A stretch of 64,000 nt of DNA, taken from assembly GCF_037126175.1 (NCBI RefSeq), contig NZ_CP146986.1:124001-188000 (forward strand). Reading direction: 5' to 3'. Positions 1 to 8,815 of the stretch are shown here, piece after piece (the first letter of the stretch is position 1; every line of letters begins with the position of its first letter). The stretch comes from Pseudomonas sp. RSB 5.4. GTDB taxonomy: Bacteria; Pseudomonadota; Gammaproteobacteria; Pseudomonadales; Pseudomonadaceae. The notes below the pieces were generated by a model. That model saw nothing but the letters and a program-made list of their open reading frames with translations, had not been told where the DNA came from and made no database searches. Both the position numbers and the translations under genes were made by a program.

Positions 1-465
1 AGCGCCACCCCGGTGGTCAATGGCCTGGCTGAAGAAGCCCAGGCCCTGAGCACCGATTGGGGCCGCTTCATGCGTCGCGAGGTCGGGGCTGAAGAGTTCC
101 GCGAGCTGGCGCGCCGGGTCGACGGTTTTCTGTCACGCAGCAGCACGGACAACCGTGCGGTGTCGAGCAACCTCAACGACATCCTGCTGGCTCAGGATTA
201 CCAGGACCTCACCGGTCAAGTGATCAAGCGTGTGACCCAGCTGGTCACCGAAGTCGAAAGCAATTTGCTCAAACTCGTCCTCATGGCCAGTCAGGTTGAC
301 CGCTTTGCGGGCATCGAACACGACCGTGCCGCGATGCTTGCAGAAAAAGATCCACAAAAACATCTCTCGCAGGGTGAAGGTCCGCAGATTCATGCCGATA
401 AACGAGAAGACGTTGTGTCCGGTCAGGACGATGTGGACGATTTGTTATCCAGCCTTGGATTTTGA
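1..465 (+). CDS. cheZ: CheZ, CheY-P phosphatase (C-terminal part; start lies before the window)
   Basis: The reading frame is open from base 1, so this is the last 154 residues of a longer protein. It carries the CheZ signature QDYQDLTGQVIKR, which includes the catalytic glutamine that helps hydrolyse CheY phosphate. It ends in an acidic amphipathic tail, DDVDDLLSSLGF, the expected CheY-P docking peptide of the family. CheZ turns off the flagellar switch signal in the cytoplasm. It is followed 35 bp later by cheA in the same direction, as in the main che cluster of Pseudomonas. The family assignment is secure; only the N-terminal helical hairpin is missing because of the window edge. Confidence 0.95.
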   Translation, partial: SATPVVNGLAEEAQALSTDWGRFMRREVGAEEFRELARRVDGFLSRSSTDNRAVSSNLNDILLAQDYQDLTGQVIKRVTQLVTEVESNLLKLVLMASQVDRFAGIEHDRAAMLAEKDPQKHLSQGEGPQIHADKREDVVSGQDDVDDLLSSLGF

Positions 466-500
466 GTTTAGGTTTTTAGACCTGTAGGAGCACCCCATTA

Positions 501-2774
501 ATGAGCTTCGGCGCCGATGAAGAGATCCTTCAGGATTTCCTGGTTGAGGCCGGCGAGATTCTTGAGCAACTGTCCGAGCAACTGGTCGAGCTGGAAAGCC
601 GCCCGGATGACGCAGATCTGCTCAACGCAATTTTTCGCGGTTTCCACACTGTAAAAGGGGGCGCCGGCTTCCTTCAGCTCAATGAGCTGGTGGAGTGCTG
701 TCACATCGCCGAAAACGTGTTCGACATCCTGCGCAAGGGTGAGCGTCGCGTTGATGCAGAACTGATGGACGTGGTGCTTGAAGCACTGGACGCGGTGAAC
801 AGCATGTTCAGCGAAGTCCGTGAGCGTGCACCGATCACTGCTGCAACCCCGGAACTGCTGGCTGCGCTGGCGCGTCTGGCCGAACCGCAATCGGCGGACG
901 AAGCCCCGGCTTCGCCAGTGGCCGAGATGATCGAAGAGCTGGTCGTCGAAGGCGATTCCGGCGACATCACCGATAACGAATTTGAACAGCTGCTGGATTC
1001 GCTGAACGCCGTCAAGGCTGAAGCCGAAGCCCCGGCCGCTGCTGCACCTGCGCCAACTGCCGATACGGCAGCGAGCGATGAAATTACCGACGCTGAATTC
1101 GAGTCGTTGCTCGATCAGTTGCACGGCAAGGGCCAGTTCGCGCCAGACGCCGTGGCACCGACAGCGGCCGCTCCGGCGGCACCGGCTGCCGGTGACAGCT
1201 CGGACATCACCGACGACGAATTCGAAGCACTGCTCGATCAGTTGCATGGCAAGGGTAACTTTGCCGTTGAAGCACTCGAGTCGGCGATTGCCTCGGCACC
1301 GGCTGCGCCAGCCGCTCCGGTTGCCGCTGCCGCCGGCAGTGATCTGATCAGCGATCACGAATTCGAATCGCTGCTCGATGAGTTGCACGGCAAAGGCAAG
1401 TTCACCGATGTCGGCGCCGCTGCTGCGGGCACCGCGTCGACTGTGGCCGCGCCAGCCGCCAAGGCCGCCGCTGCACCGGCTGCTGCACCGAAAGCTGCAC
1501 CCAAGCCTGAGCCAAAAGCCGAAGCGCCAAAACCGGCCGCCGCTGCTGCACCGGCGCCGGCGCGTGCCGCCGCTGTTCCGCCACCGGAAAAACCGGCCAG
1601 CGAAGCCGAAACCACTGTTCGTGTCGATACCGCGCGTCTCGACGAAATCATGAATATGGTCGGCGAACTGGTACTGGTGCGTAACCGTCTGGTGCGCCTG
1701 GGCCTCAACAGCGGCGACGAAGCCATGTCCAAGGCCGTGTCGAACCTCGACGTGGTCACGGCTGACTTGCAGACCGCGGTGATGAAGACCCGGATGCAGC
1801 CGATCAAGAAGGTCTTCGGGCGCTTCCCGCGTCTGGTTCGTGACCTGGCGCGTCAGCTCAAGAAAGAGATCAACCTGGAACTGGTGGGTGAAGAAACCGA
1901 CCTCGACAAAAACCTTGTCGAGGCCCTGGCCGACCCGCTGGTCCACTTGGTGCGCAACGCGGTCGACCACGGCATCGAGTCGCCGGAAGAGCGCGAAGCG
2001 TCGGGCAAGGCCCGCGGCGGTCGTGTGGTGTTGGCGGCCGAGCAGGAAGGCGATCACATCCTGTTGTCGATCTCCGACGACGGCAAGGGCATGGACCCGA
2101 ACGTCCTGCGTTCGATCGCGGTAAAACGCGGTGTGATGGACAAGGACGCGGCCGATCGCCTGAGCGATACCGAGTGCTACAACCTGATCTTCGCCCCGGG
2201 TTTCTCGACCAAGACCGAGATTTCCGACGTGTCCGGCCGCGGTGTCGGCATGGACGTGGTGAAGACCAAGATTTCCCAGCTCAACGGTTCGATCAACATC
2301 TACTCGACCAAGGGCCAGGGCTCGAAGATCGTCATCAAGGTGCCGCTGACGCTGGCGATCATGCCGACCCTGATGGTGATGCTCGGCAATCAGGCGTTTG
2401 CGTTCCCGTTGGTCAACGTCAACGAAATCTTCCACCTCGACCTGTCGACCACCAACGTGGTGGATGGCCAGGAAGTGGTGATCGTGCGGGACAAGGCGCT
2501 GCCATTGTTCTACCTCAAGCGCTGGCTGGTCAGCTCCGCCGCTCACGAAGAGCAGCGTGAAGGCCATGTGGTGATCCTTTCGGTGGGCACTCAGCGGATC
2601 GGCTTCGTCGTCGATCAACTGGTCGGCCAGGAAGAAGTGGTCATCAAGCCATTGGGCAAAATGCTCCAGGGCACTCCGGGCATGTCCGGCGCCACCATTA
2701 CCGGTGACGGCCGCATCGCTCTGATCCTCGATGTTCCAAGCATGCTCAAGCGTTACGCCGCACGGCGTATTTGA
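501..2774 (+). CDS. cheA: CheA chemotaxis histidine kinase
   Basis: This 757-residue kinase phosphorylates CheY and CheB in response to chemoreceptors. In order it has an HPt domain with the phospho-acceptor His49 ([10 protein letters not shown]), a long Ala/Pro-rich linker (about 130-375), the dimerisation domain, a HATPase domain with N box ([12 protein letters not shown]) and G boxes ([17 protein letters not shown]), and a C-terminal CheW-like domain. The linker holds four copies of an acidic motif of the form I-T/S-D-x-E-F-E-x-L-L-D-x-L (about 963-1019, 1077-1137, 1201-1262 and 1341-1403) where a folded CheY-binding P2 domain would be expected. The start ATG has a TAGGAGC ribosome site. 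It is co-transcribed with cheB. Confidence 0.97.
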   Translation: MSFGADEEILQDFLVEAGEILEQLSEQLVELESRPDDADLLNAIFRGFHTVKGGAGFLQLNELVECCHIAENVFDILRKGERRVDAELMDVVLEALDAVNSMFSEVRERAPITAATPELLAALARLAEPQSADEAPASPVAEMIEELVVEGDSGDITDNEFEQLLDSLNAVKAEAEAPAAAAPAPTADTAASDEITDAEFESLLDQLHGKGQFAPDAVAPTAAAPAAPAAGDSSDITDDEFEALLDQLHGKGNFAVEALESAIASAPAAPAAPVAAAAGSDLISDHEFESLLDELHGKGKFTDVGAAAAGTASTVAAPAAKAAAAPAAAPKAAPKPEPKAEAPKPAAAAAPAPARAAAVPPPEKPASEAETTVRVDTARLDEIMNMVGELVLVRNRLVRLGLNSGDEAMSKAVSNLDVVTADLQTAVMKTRMQPIKKVFGRFPRLVRDLARQLKKEINLELVGEETDLDKNLVEALADPLVHLVRNAVDHGIESPEEREASGKARGGRVVLAAEQEGDHILLSISDDGKGMDPNVLRSIAVKRGVMDKDAADRLSDTECYNLIFAPGFSTKTEISDVSGRGVGMDVVKTKISQLNGSINIYSTKGQGSKIVIKVPLTLAIMPTLMVMLGNQAFAFPLVNVNEIFHLDLSTTNVVDGQEVVIVRDKALPLFYLKRWLVSSAAHEEQREGHVVILSVGTQRIGFVVDQLVGQEEVVIKPLGKMLQGTPGMSGATITGDGRIALILDVPSMLKRYAARRI

Positions 2775-2823
2775 ATCCGGGGCAGCGGGTCGACGACGTC
2801 CCGCTGCGCCTAATGGAGTGTTT

Positions 2824-3966
2824 ATGGCAGTCAAAGTCCTGGTGGTGGACGATTCGGGTTTTTTCCGCCGCCGCGTCTCGGAAATTCTTTCAGCGGATCC
2901 GAGCATCCAGGTGGTCGGCACGGCCACCAACGGTAAAGAGGCGATCGATCAGGCCCTGGCCCTCAAGCCGGACGTGATCACCATGGACTACGAGATGCCG
3001 ATGATGGATGGCATCACGGCGGTGCGGCACATCATGCAGCGCTGCCCGACTCCGGTGTTGATGTTCTCCTCGCTGACGCATGAAGGCGCCCGGGTCACCC
3101 TGGATGCGCTGGACGCCGGCGCGGTGGATTTCCTGCCGAAGAATTTCGAAGATATCTCGCGCAATCCCGAGAAGGTCAAGCAACTGCTGTGCGAGAAGGT
3201 TCACAGCATCTCGCGCAGTAATCGTCGTTTCAGTGCCTACAGTGCGCCGGCTCCGGCCGCTGCACCGACGCCTGCACCCGCCCCGGCGCCAGCGGCTTCG
3301 AGTTTCAGCAGCCACAGCGCTGCAGCTCCGACGCGTCCGGCCCCGGCTCCAGCACCTGCTCGCGCGCCGGCGGCCAGCGCTGCGTCGCCGGCACCGAAAC
3401 GCAAAGCCTACAAACTGGTGGCCATCGGTACTTCGACCGGCGGCCCGGTTGCGCTGCAACGGGTGCTGACTCAATTGCCGGCGAACTTCCCGGCGCCGAT
3501 CGTGCTGATCCAGCACATGCCGGCGGCGTTCACCAAGGCGTTTGCCGAGCGTCTGGACAAGCTGTGCCGCATCAGCGTCAAGGAAGCCGAGGATGGCGAC
3601 ATCCTGCGTCCGGGCCTGGCGCTGCTGGCGCCGGGTGGCAAGCAGATGATGATCGACGGCCGTGGTGCGGTGAAAATCCTCCCGGGCGACGAGCGTCTGA
3701 ATTACAAGCCGTGCGTGGACATCACCTTCGGTTCTGCGGCCAAGTCCTACGGTGACAAAGTTCTGGCGGTGGTCCTCACCGGCATGGGCGCCGACGGCCG
3801 CGAAGGCGCGCGTCTGCTCAAGCAGGGCGGCAGCTCGGTATGGGCGCAAGACGAAGCCAGTTGCGTGATCTACGGCATGCCGATGGCCATCGTCAAAGCC
3901 GATCTGGCTGACGCGGTCTACGGCCTGGACGACATCGGCAAGCACATCGTCGAGGCGTGTATCTGA
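2824..3966 (+). CDS. cheB: CheB protein-glutamate methylesterase/deamidase
   Basis: CheB removes methyl groups from chemoreceptors and deamidates receptor glutamines, giving adaptation. The 380-residue product has an N-terminal receiver domain (Asp9, Asp10 and phosphorylation site Asp55 in ITMDYEMP), an Ala/Pro-rich linker, and a C-terminal methylesterase domain from about residue 195. The catalytic triad is visible: Ser204 in GTSTGGP, His in IQHMP and Asp in GMGADGREG. The ATG at 2824 was chosen because it directly begins the receiver domain ([10 protein letters not shown]); an upstream in-frame ATG would add a tail lying inside cheA. The stop overlaps the motC start by one base (TGATG). Confidence 0.96.
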   Translation: MAVKVLVVDDSGFFRRRVSEILSADPSIQVVGTATNGKEAIDQALALKPDVITMDYEMPMMDGITAVRHIMQRCPTPVLMFSSLTHEGARVTLDALDAGAVDFLPKNFEDISRNPEKVKQLLCEKVHSISRSNRRFSAYSAPAPAAAPTPAPAPAPAASSFSSHSAAAPTRPAPAPAPARAPAASAASPAPKRKAYKLVAIGTSTGGPVALQRVLTQLPANFPAPIVLIQHMPAAFTKAFAERLDKLCRISVKEAEDGDILRPGLALLAPGGKQMMIDGRGAVKILPGDERLNYKPCVDITFGSAAKSYGDKVLAVVLTGMGADGREGARLLKQGGSSVWAQDEASCVIYGMPMAIVKADLADAVYGLDDIGKHIVEACI

Positions 3967-4706
3967 TGGATGTTCTAAGTCTTATCGGGATCATCATGGC
4001 GTTCGTCGCCATCATCGGCGGCAACTACCTTGAAGGCGGTCACCTTGGCGCGCTGGCCAACGGCCCGGCGGCGCTGATCGTTCTCGGTGGCACCATCGGT
4101 GCAGCGCTGTTGCAATCGCCGATGAGCGCCTTCAAGCGCGCCATGCAGATTCTCGCCTGGATCCTGTTTCCGCCACGGGTGGATCTGGCCGGTGGCATCG
4201 ACCGCGTGGTCAACTGGAGCCTCACTGCGCGCAAGGAAGGCCTGCTGGGTCTGGAAGGTGTGGCCGATGCCGAACCGGACAACTACTCGCGCAAGGGCTT
4301 GCAATTGCTGGTCGATGGCGCCGAGCCGGAAGCGATCCGCAGCATCCTCGAAGTGGATTTCTACACCCAGGAAGCCCGCGACATCGAAGCGGCCAAAGTC
4401 TTCGAAAGCATGGGCGGCTACGCACCGACCATCGGCATCATCGGTGCGGTGATGGGCCTGATTCATGTGATGGGCAACCTCGCTGATCCGACGCAATTGG
4501 GCAGCGGCATTGCCGTGGCATTCGTCGCGACCATCTACGGCGTGGCCAGTGCCAACCTGGTGTTGCTGCCGGTGGCGGCCAAGCTCAAGTCAATCGCGTT
4601 GCGGCAGTCGCGTTATCGCGAAATGTTGTTGGAAGGTATTTTGTCGATCGCCGAAGGTGAAAACCCTCGCTCTATCGAGCTGAAGCTTCAGGGCTTCATG
4701 GATTGA
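3966..4706 (+). CDS. motC: MotC, MotA-family flagellar stator subunit
   Basis: This 246-residue inner-membrane protein belongs to the MotA/ExbB family and forms the cytoplasm-facing ring of a proton-driven stator with MotD. Hydrophobic segments near the N-terminus (VLSLIGIIMAFVAIIGG), around residues 35-50, and two in the C-terminal half (YAPTIGIIGAVMGL and a following helix) fit the four-helix MotA layout. Pseudomonas carries two stators, MotAB and MotCD; a position beside cheB identifies MotCD, the set associated with swarming in P. aeruginosa. The ATG at 3966 overlaps the cheB stop, so the pair is probably translationally coupled. A start 9 bases upstream is possible but less likely. Confidence 0.94.
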   Translation: MDVLSLIGIIMAFVAIIGGNYLEGGHLGALANGPAALIVLGGTIGAALLQSPMSAFKRAMQILAWILFPPRVDLAGGIDRVVNWSLTARKEGLLGLEGVADAEPDNYSRKGLQLLVDGAEPEAIRSILEVDFYTQEARDIEAAKVFESMGGYAPTIGIIGAVMGLIHVMGNLADPTQLGSGIAVAFVATIYGVASANLVLLPVAAKLKSIALRQSRYREMLLEGILSIAEGENPRSIELKLQGFMD

Positions 4707-4721
4707 TGGGGGTAATGGACT

Positions 4722-5612
4722 ATGGCTCGCCGCAGGCATCAGGAAGAACACGTTAATCACGAGCGCTGGCTCGTGTCCTACGCGGATTTCATCACGCTGT
4801 TGTTCGCGTTCTTCGTGGTGATGTATTCCATCTCGTCGATCAACGAAGGCAAATACAAGGTCATTTCCGAAGCGCTGATCGGCGTTTTTACCGACTCCGA
4901 TCGCTCGCTCAAGCCGATCCCGATTGGTGAGGAACGCCCGAAAACCGTGACCCCGGCCAAGCCGTTGGTCAAGGACAGCGAGCAGGTTGATGCCGGTATC
5001 GCCGGTGCCAGCGATCCGCTGAAAAGCATTGCCGATGACATCAGTGCCGCGTTCGGCGACTTGATCGCCTCCAACCAGATGACCGTGCGCGGCAACGAGT
5101 TGTGGGTCGAGATCGAACTCAATTCCAGCCTGTTGTTCGGCAGCGGCGACGCGATGCCGAGCGACATCGCCTTCAACATCATCGACAAGGTCGCGGCGAT
5201 CCTCAAACCGTTCGACAACCCGATCCATGTCGAAGGCTTCACCGACGATCAGCCGATCCGCACCGCGCAGTACCCGACCAACTGGGAACTGTCCTCGGCG
5301 CGTTCGGCGAGCATCGTGCGCATGCTCGCGATGCAGGGTGTGAACCCTGGTCGTCTGGCCTCGGTGGGTTACGGTGAGTTTCAGCCGGTGGCCAACAACG
5401 CCACCGCCGAAGGCCGGGCGAAAAACCGTCGCGTGGTGCTGGTGGTGTCGCGCAACCTCGATGTGCGCCGCAGTCTGACCGGTACCGGAACCGCCAATGC
5501 GCAACCGGACGCGGCATTGAAGCGCGCTGGCACACAAACTGCACCGACCCCGGTCAAGACGCCGGGACGCGAGAGTGCCGTCAATTCTCCGTCACCCGCA
5601 TTAATACGCTGA
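4722..5612 (+). CDS. motD: MotD, MotB-family flagellar stator subunit
   Basis: MotD is the peptidoglycan-anchored partner of MotC. The 296-residue protein has a short basic cytoplasmic start, one transmembrane helix containing the proton-carrying Asp22 (SYADFITLLFAFF), and a periplasmic OmpA-like domain with the peptidoglycan-binding pattern GFTDDQPI...NWELSSARS...GYGEFQPV...NRRV. The tail of about 45 residues is rich in Thr/Pro/Ala and probably disordered. It lies 15 bp after motC, and the next gene encodes a ParA-like ATPase, the standard order in Pseudomonas. Confidence 0.95.
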   Translation: MARRRHQEEHVNHERWLVSYADFITLLFAFFVVMYSISSINEGKYKVISEALIGVFTDSDRSLKPIPIGEERPKTVTPAKPLVKDSEQVDAGIAGASDPLKSIADDISAAFGDLIASNQMTVRGNELWVEIELNSSLLFGSGDAMPSDIAFNIIDKVAAILKPFDNPIHVEGFTDDQPIRTAQYPTNWELSSARSASIVRMLAMQGVNPGRLASVGYGEFQPVANNATAEGRAKNRRVVLVVSRNLDVRRSLTGTGTANAQPDAALKRAGTQTAPTPVKTPGRESAVNSPSPALIR

Positions 5613-5655
5613 GCTATGTCTCGGTCGAGCATCTCGGCCGGGAGGAACGAACCGA

Positions 5656-6444
5656 ATGAGAGTCTGGGCAGTCGCCAATCAAAAGGGTGGTGTCGGTAAA
5701 ACCACATCTTCCATCGCTTTAGCCGGATTGCTGGCGGAGGCGGGCAAGCGCGTGGTTGTGGTCGATCTCGACCCGCACGGCTCGATGACCAGCTATTTCG
5801 GCTACGACCCCGACAGCCTGGAACACAGCAACTACGACCTGTTTCTGCACAAGGGCAGCGTGCCGCAAGGCTTGCCCGGACAGTTGCTGCTGTCGACCAG
5901 CGACGAACGTATTTCCCTGTTGCCGTCGAGTACCGCACTCGCCACCCTTGAGCGCCAGTCGCCGGGGCAGAGTGGTCTGGGCCTGGTGATCGCCAAGAGT
6001 CTGGCGCAGCTGTGGCAGGACTTCGATTACGCGATCATCGACAGCCCGCCGTTGCTCGGCGTGCTGATGGTCAACGCCCTGGCCGCGAGCCAGCAACTGG
6101 TGATCCCGGTGCAGACCGAGCACCTGGCCGTCAAAGGCCTGGAACGCATGGTCAACACCCTGGCGATGATCAACCGCTCGCGCAAACAGGCGCTGCCGTT
6201 CAGCATCGTGCCGACCCTGTTCGACCGCCGCACCCAGGCGTCGCTGGGCACCTTGCGCGTGCTGCGTGACAAATTCCCCGAAGAGATCTGGCAGGGTTAC
6301 ATCCCGGTCGATACCCGTCTGCGCGACGCCAGCCGGGCCGGTGTCACACCTTCGCAGTTCGACGGCAAGAGTCGGGGCGTGCTGGCTTACCGCGCGCTGC
6401 TCAAGCATCTGCTGGCGCAACAACTTGTTCCGCAGGTGGCTTGA
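5656..6444 (+). CDS. ParA-family ATPase for polar placement of chemotaxis arrays
   Basis: This 262-residue MinD/ParA-type ATPase has the deviant Walker A motif KGGVGKTT at residues 10-17, a switch I region (VDLDPHGSMTSYF) and Walker B (YAIIDSPPLLG). In Vibrio and Pseudomonas the homologue in this genomic position (ParC in Vibrio) places chemotaxis arrays at the cell pole and acts with ParP. It is not expected to be the chromosome-partition ParA, because it sits in the che-mot operon and no parB follows. The stop overlaps the possible TTG start of the next gene, so translation is likely coupled. Confidence 0.9.
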   Translation: MRVWAVANQKGGVGKTTSSIALAGLLAEAGKRVVVVDLDPHGSMTSYFGYDPDSLEHSNYDLFLHKGSVPQGLPGQLLLSTSDERISLLPSSTALATLERQSPGQSGLGLVIAKSLAQLWQDFDYAIIDSPPLLGVLMVNALAASQQLVIPVQTEHLAVKGLERMVNTLAMINRSRKQALPFSIVPTLFDRRTQASLGTLRVLRDKFPEEIWQGYIPVDTRLRDASRAGVTPSQFDGKSRGVLAYRALLKHLLAQQLVPQVA

Positions 6445-6446
6445 GC

Positions 6447-7397
6447 ATGAACCGGCCGATCAAACTGACGTCGCGCCCGCAACTGGCGTTGCAGTCGTAC
6501 CTGGATAGCTTGCTGCAGGAAATTCCTGACGAGTTGCCGCCAGTGGAAGTGCAGGTCGAGGTGGTCGAAAGCGCTGCGGCGCTGGATGAATTCCAGGCGG
6601 CGGTGCTTGAAGAGCAGGCGCGTGATGCGCAGAAAGCTGCCAAACCTGCCGCACCGGTGGCTGCGCCTGCCGCCGGGCCAGTGGCCAAGGCACCTGTCGC
6701 ATTGATTGAAGAGTCAGCGCCGGTGCGCGCAACGGTTTCGACCCTCGCACCGCTGTTGCAAACCCAATTGCTGAAAACCGCGCCGGAACCGGTCGTGGCC
6801 GAACCTGCGCCGGTGGCACCGGCACCCGTCGAACAGACGCTGGTGCCGCCGGTTGTAGAAGTGCACCTGCCGCCGAGCAACACGCCGCCACCGGTGGAAA
6901 CCGATGGCCGTCCGGCCTGGGCTTCGGAAGCCTTCGAATGCCTGTTGTTCGATGTCGCCGGGCTGACCCTGGCCGTGCCGCTGGTGTGCCTGGGTTCGAT
7001 CTATTCGCTGGCCGGCCACGAGTTGACGCCGCTGTTCGGTCAGCCGGAATGGTTCCTCGGGATTCTGCCGAGCCAGGCCGGCAATCTCAAAGTATTGGAT
7101 ACCGCGCGTTGGGTCATGCCGGATCGCTACCGCGATGACTTCCGTCAGGGACTGCAGTACGTGATTTCGGTACAAGGTTACGAGTGGGGCCTGGCGGTGC
7201 ATCAGGTCAGCCGTTCGTTGCGCCTGGACCCGAATGAAATCAAATGGAGAAGTCACCGGGGTCAGCGGCCATGGCTCGCCGGCACGGTGATTGAGCACAT
7301 GTGTGCATTACTTGATGTAGCCGCGCTGGCCGAGTTGATCGCCAGTGGTGGGGCAAAACACATGTCCGGCAGTAAGCCGAACCACAAACCGACATAA
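6447..7397 (+). CDS. parP: ParP-like protein with C-terminal CheW domain
   Basis: The 316-residue protein has a Pro/Ala/Val-rich, probably unstructured N-terminal half (to about residue 150) and a CheW-like domain beginning near WASEAFECLLFDVAGLTLAVPL. In Vibrio, ParP bridges the ParA-type ATPase and the CheA array through such a domain; the operon position directly after the ATPase supports the same role here. An in-frame TTG two codons upstream (6441) overlaps the previous stop and could also serve; the ATG at 6447 is preferred. The name rests on domain order and context rather than on a unique motif. Confidence 0.85.
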   Translation: MNRPIKLTSRPQLALQSYLDSLLQEIPDELPPVEVQVEVVESAAALDEFQAAVLEEQARDAQKAAKPAAPVAAPAAGPVAKAPVALIEESAPVRATVSTLAPLLQTQLLKTAPEPVVAEPAPVAPAPVEQTLVPPVVEVHLPPSNTPPPVETDGRPAWASEAFECLLFDVAGLTLAVPLVCLGSIYSLAGHELTPLFGQPEWFLGILPSQAGNLKVLDTARWVMPDRYRDDFRQGLQYVISVQGYEWGLAVHQVSRSLRLDPNEIKWRSHRGQRPWLAGTVIEHMCALLDVAALAELIASGGAKHMSGSKPNHKPT

Positions 7398-7482
7398 CAC
7401 TTCCATAACAGACAGGCGTCGGCATACGCATGCCGGCGGACGAAACATACACCGCTAGAGCGGTACTTCGAGGGGCTAGGGT

Positions 7483-7968
7483 ATGAACGACAAGGCGACG
7501 GCGGCAAAGGGTTCTGAAGATCCGATCCTGCAATGGGTGACCTTCAAGCTGGACAACGAAACCTACGGCATCAACGTGATGCGCGTTCAGGAAGTCCTGC
7601 GCTACACCGAGATCGCGCCGGTTCCGGGTGCGCCAAGCTACGTGCTGGGCATCATCAACCTGCGCGGTAACGTGGTCACCGTGATCGACACCCGTCAGCG
7701 CTTCGGCCTGAACAGCGGCGAGATCAGCGACAACACCCGTATCGTCATCATCGAAGCCGACAAGCAAGTGGTCGGGATCATGGTCGACAGCGTGGCTGAA
7801 GTGGTTTACCTGCGTCAGTCGGAAATCGAGACCGCGCCGAACGTCGGTAACGAAGAATCGGCCAAGTTCATCCAGGGCGTGTGCAACAAGAACAACGAGT
7901 TGCTGATCCTGGTCGAGCTGGACAAGATGATGAGCGAAGAAGAATGGTCGGAACTGGAGAGCATCTGA
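7483..7968 (+). CDS. cheW: CheW chemotaxis adaptor
   Basis: CheW couples chemoreceptors to CheA. This 161-residue protein is almost entirely a CheW fold, with the typical segments VTFKLDNETYGINVMRVQEVLRY, PSYVLGIINLRGNVVTVIDTR and VVGIMVDSVAEVVYL. It is preceded by 85 bp of non-coding DNA with a GAGGGGCTAGGGT ribosome-site region. The following DUF2802 gene begins directly after its stop, so the two are probably translated together. Confidence 0.96.
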   Translation: MNDKATAAKGSEDPILQWVTFKLDNETYGINVMRVQEVLRYTEIAPVPGAPSYVLGIINLRGNVVTVIDTRQRFGLNSGEISDNTRIVIIEADKQVVGIMVDSVAEVVYLRQSEIETAPNVGNEESAKFIQGVCNKNNELLILVELDKMMSEEEWSELESI

Positions 7969-8361
7969 TTGATTCTCGAGGTAGCGGTCATTGTCCTGTT
8001 CCTCTTCTGGGCAGGCACGCTGGCAATGTTTCTGGCGTATATCAAGGCGCAAAAGGTCATCGCTGCGCAACAGGCTCAGGGCGATGCGCTGCGTGATCAG
8101 CGCATCAAGGACCTGGCCAAGCGCGTAGACGACTACCAGAACGGCAACGTGCGCATGGGCGAAGCCCTGCACGAGCTGCGCTCGGTGGTCGGCCCTCTGC
8201 CGGACAAGATTGTCGCGCTGGAACAGCGCGACCCGTCGAGCCTGTCGTTCGCCCAAGCGGCGAAACTGGTGGGGATGGGCGCGAGCGTCGATGAGCTGAC
8301 TCAGTCCTGTGGCTTGACCCAGGCTGAGGCGGAGTTGATGCGCAAGTTGCACAGAAGCTGA
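7969..8361 (+). CDS. DUF2802 membrane-anchored protein
   Basis: The product is 130 residues with one N-terminal membrane helix (VAVIVLFLFWAGTLAMFLAYI), a charged segment likely to form a coiled coil (residues 25-70) and a C-terminal helix-turn-helix-looking region (LSFAQAAKLVGMGASVDELTQSCGLTQAEAELM). This is the DUF2802 architecture found after cheW in Pseudomonas; its biochemical role is unknown to me. It uses a TTG start immediately after the cheW stop. The position suggests a part in flagellar or chemotaxis function, which is inference only. Confidence 0.85.
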   Translation: MILEVAVIVLFLFWAGTLAMFLAYIKAQKVIAAQQAQGDALRDQRIKDLAKRVDDYQNGNVRMGEALHELRSVVGPLPDKIVALEQRDPSSLSFAQAAKLVGMGASVDELTQSCGLTQAEAELMRKLHRS

Positions 8362-8387
8362 TTTTTGCTCTAAAGCGGAAATCGCCA

Positions 8388-8470
8388 TTCGCGAGCAAGC
8401 CCGCTCCCACATTCGACCGCGATCCTATTGAAGGAATGCGATCAAATGTGGGAGCGGGCTTGCTCGCGAA
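8388..8470. repeat. REP pair (inward unit, 83 bp)
   Basis: Two inverted copies of the REP core (8388-8411 and 8447-8470, starting TTCGCGAGC and ending CTCGCGAA) face each other across a 35 bp spacer. Length and spacer match the unit at 53368-53450. It lies between the convergent DUF2802 and flhB-like genes and may act as a transcript end. Confidence 0.9.
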
Positions 8471-8485
8471 GGGGCCTTCGAAACC

Positions 8486-8815
8486 TCAGTAATCATCCCC
8501 GCGTTCGGTAACGTCCTTCTCGACCATCGGCGCATCCGGGTCCTGTCCCTCGGGGAATTTCCCCTTCAGATTCCACGCAAACGCGATGATCTCGGCAATC
8601 GTGCGGTACAGCTCCTCGGGGATGCTGTCGCCCAGTTCCATGCGCGCCAGCAGCCGCACCAGCTCGGCGTTTTCATAGATCGGCACTTCACAGTCACGGG
8701 CGATGCGCAGGATTTCTTCGGCCAGTTCCTCGTCGCCCTTGGCGGTGAGGGTCGGGGCGTGGTTGCCGTCGTATTTGAGGGCGATGGCCTGGCGTGGAGC
8801 AGTGGAATCGTTCAT
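8486..8815 (-). CDS. FlhB C-terminal-domain-like protein
   Basis: This 109-residue protein resembles only the cytoplasmic C-terminal domain of FlhB/YscU, the export switch of type III secretion. The family segments AIALKYDGNHAPTLTAKGDEELAEEI and VPIYENAELVRLLARMELGDSIPEELY are clear. It lacks the membrane part and the autocleavage motif NPTH, so it corresponds to the processed C-terminal piece of FlhB. It overlaps the end of fliK by 4 bp. FlhB and FliK together set hook length, so the pairing suggests a role in export specificity. Confidence 0.85.
   Translation of the reverse strand: MNDSTAPRQAIALKYDGNHAPTLTAKGDEELAEEILRIARDCEVPIYENAELVRLLARMELGDSIPEELYRTIAEIIAFAWNLKGKFPEGQDPDAPMVEKDVTERGDDY

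Noticed and set aside
498..2930. 810-codon open frame on the minus strand
   Set aside because: It is antisense to cheA, which has full motif support. High GC at third positions leaves the opposite strand open; the predicted protein is rich in His/Arg/Gln with no family features.
5656..6444. Chromosome-partition ParA
   Set aside because: No ParB gene or parS-like cluster follows and the gene is embedded in the che-mot operon, so an array-positioning role is favoured.
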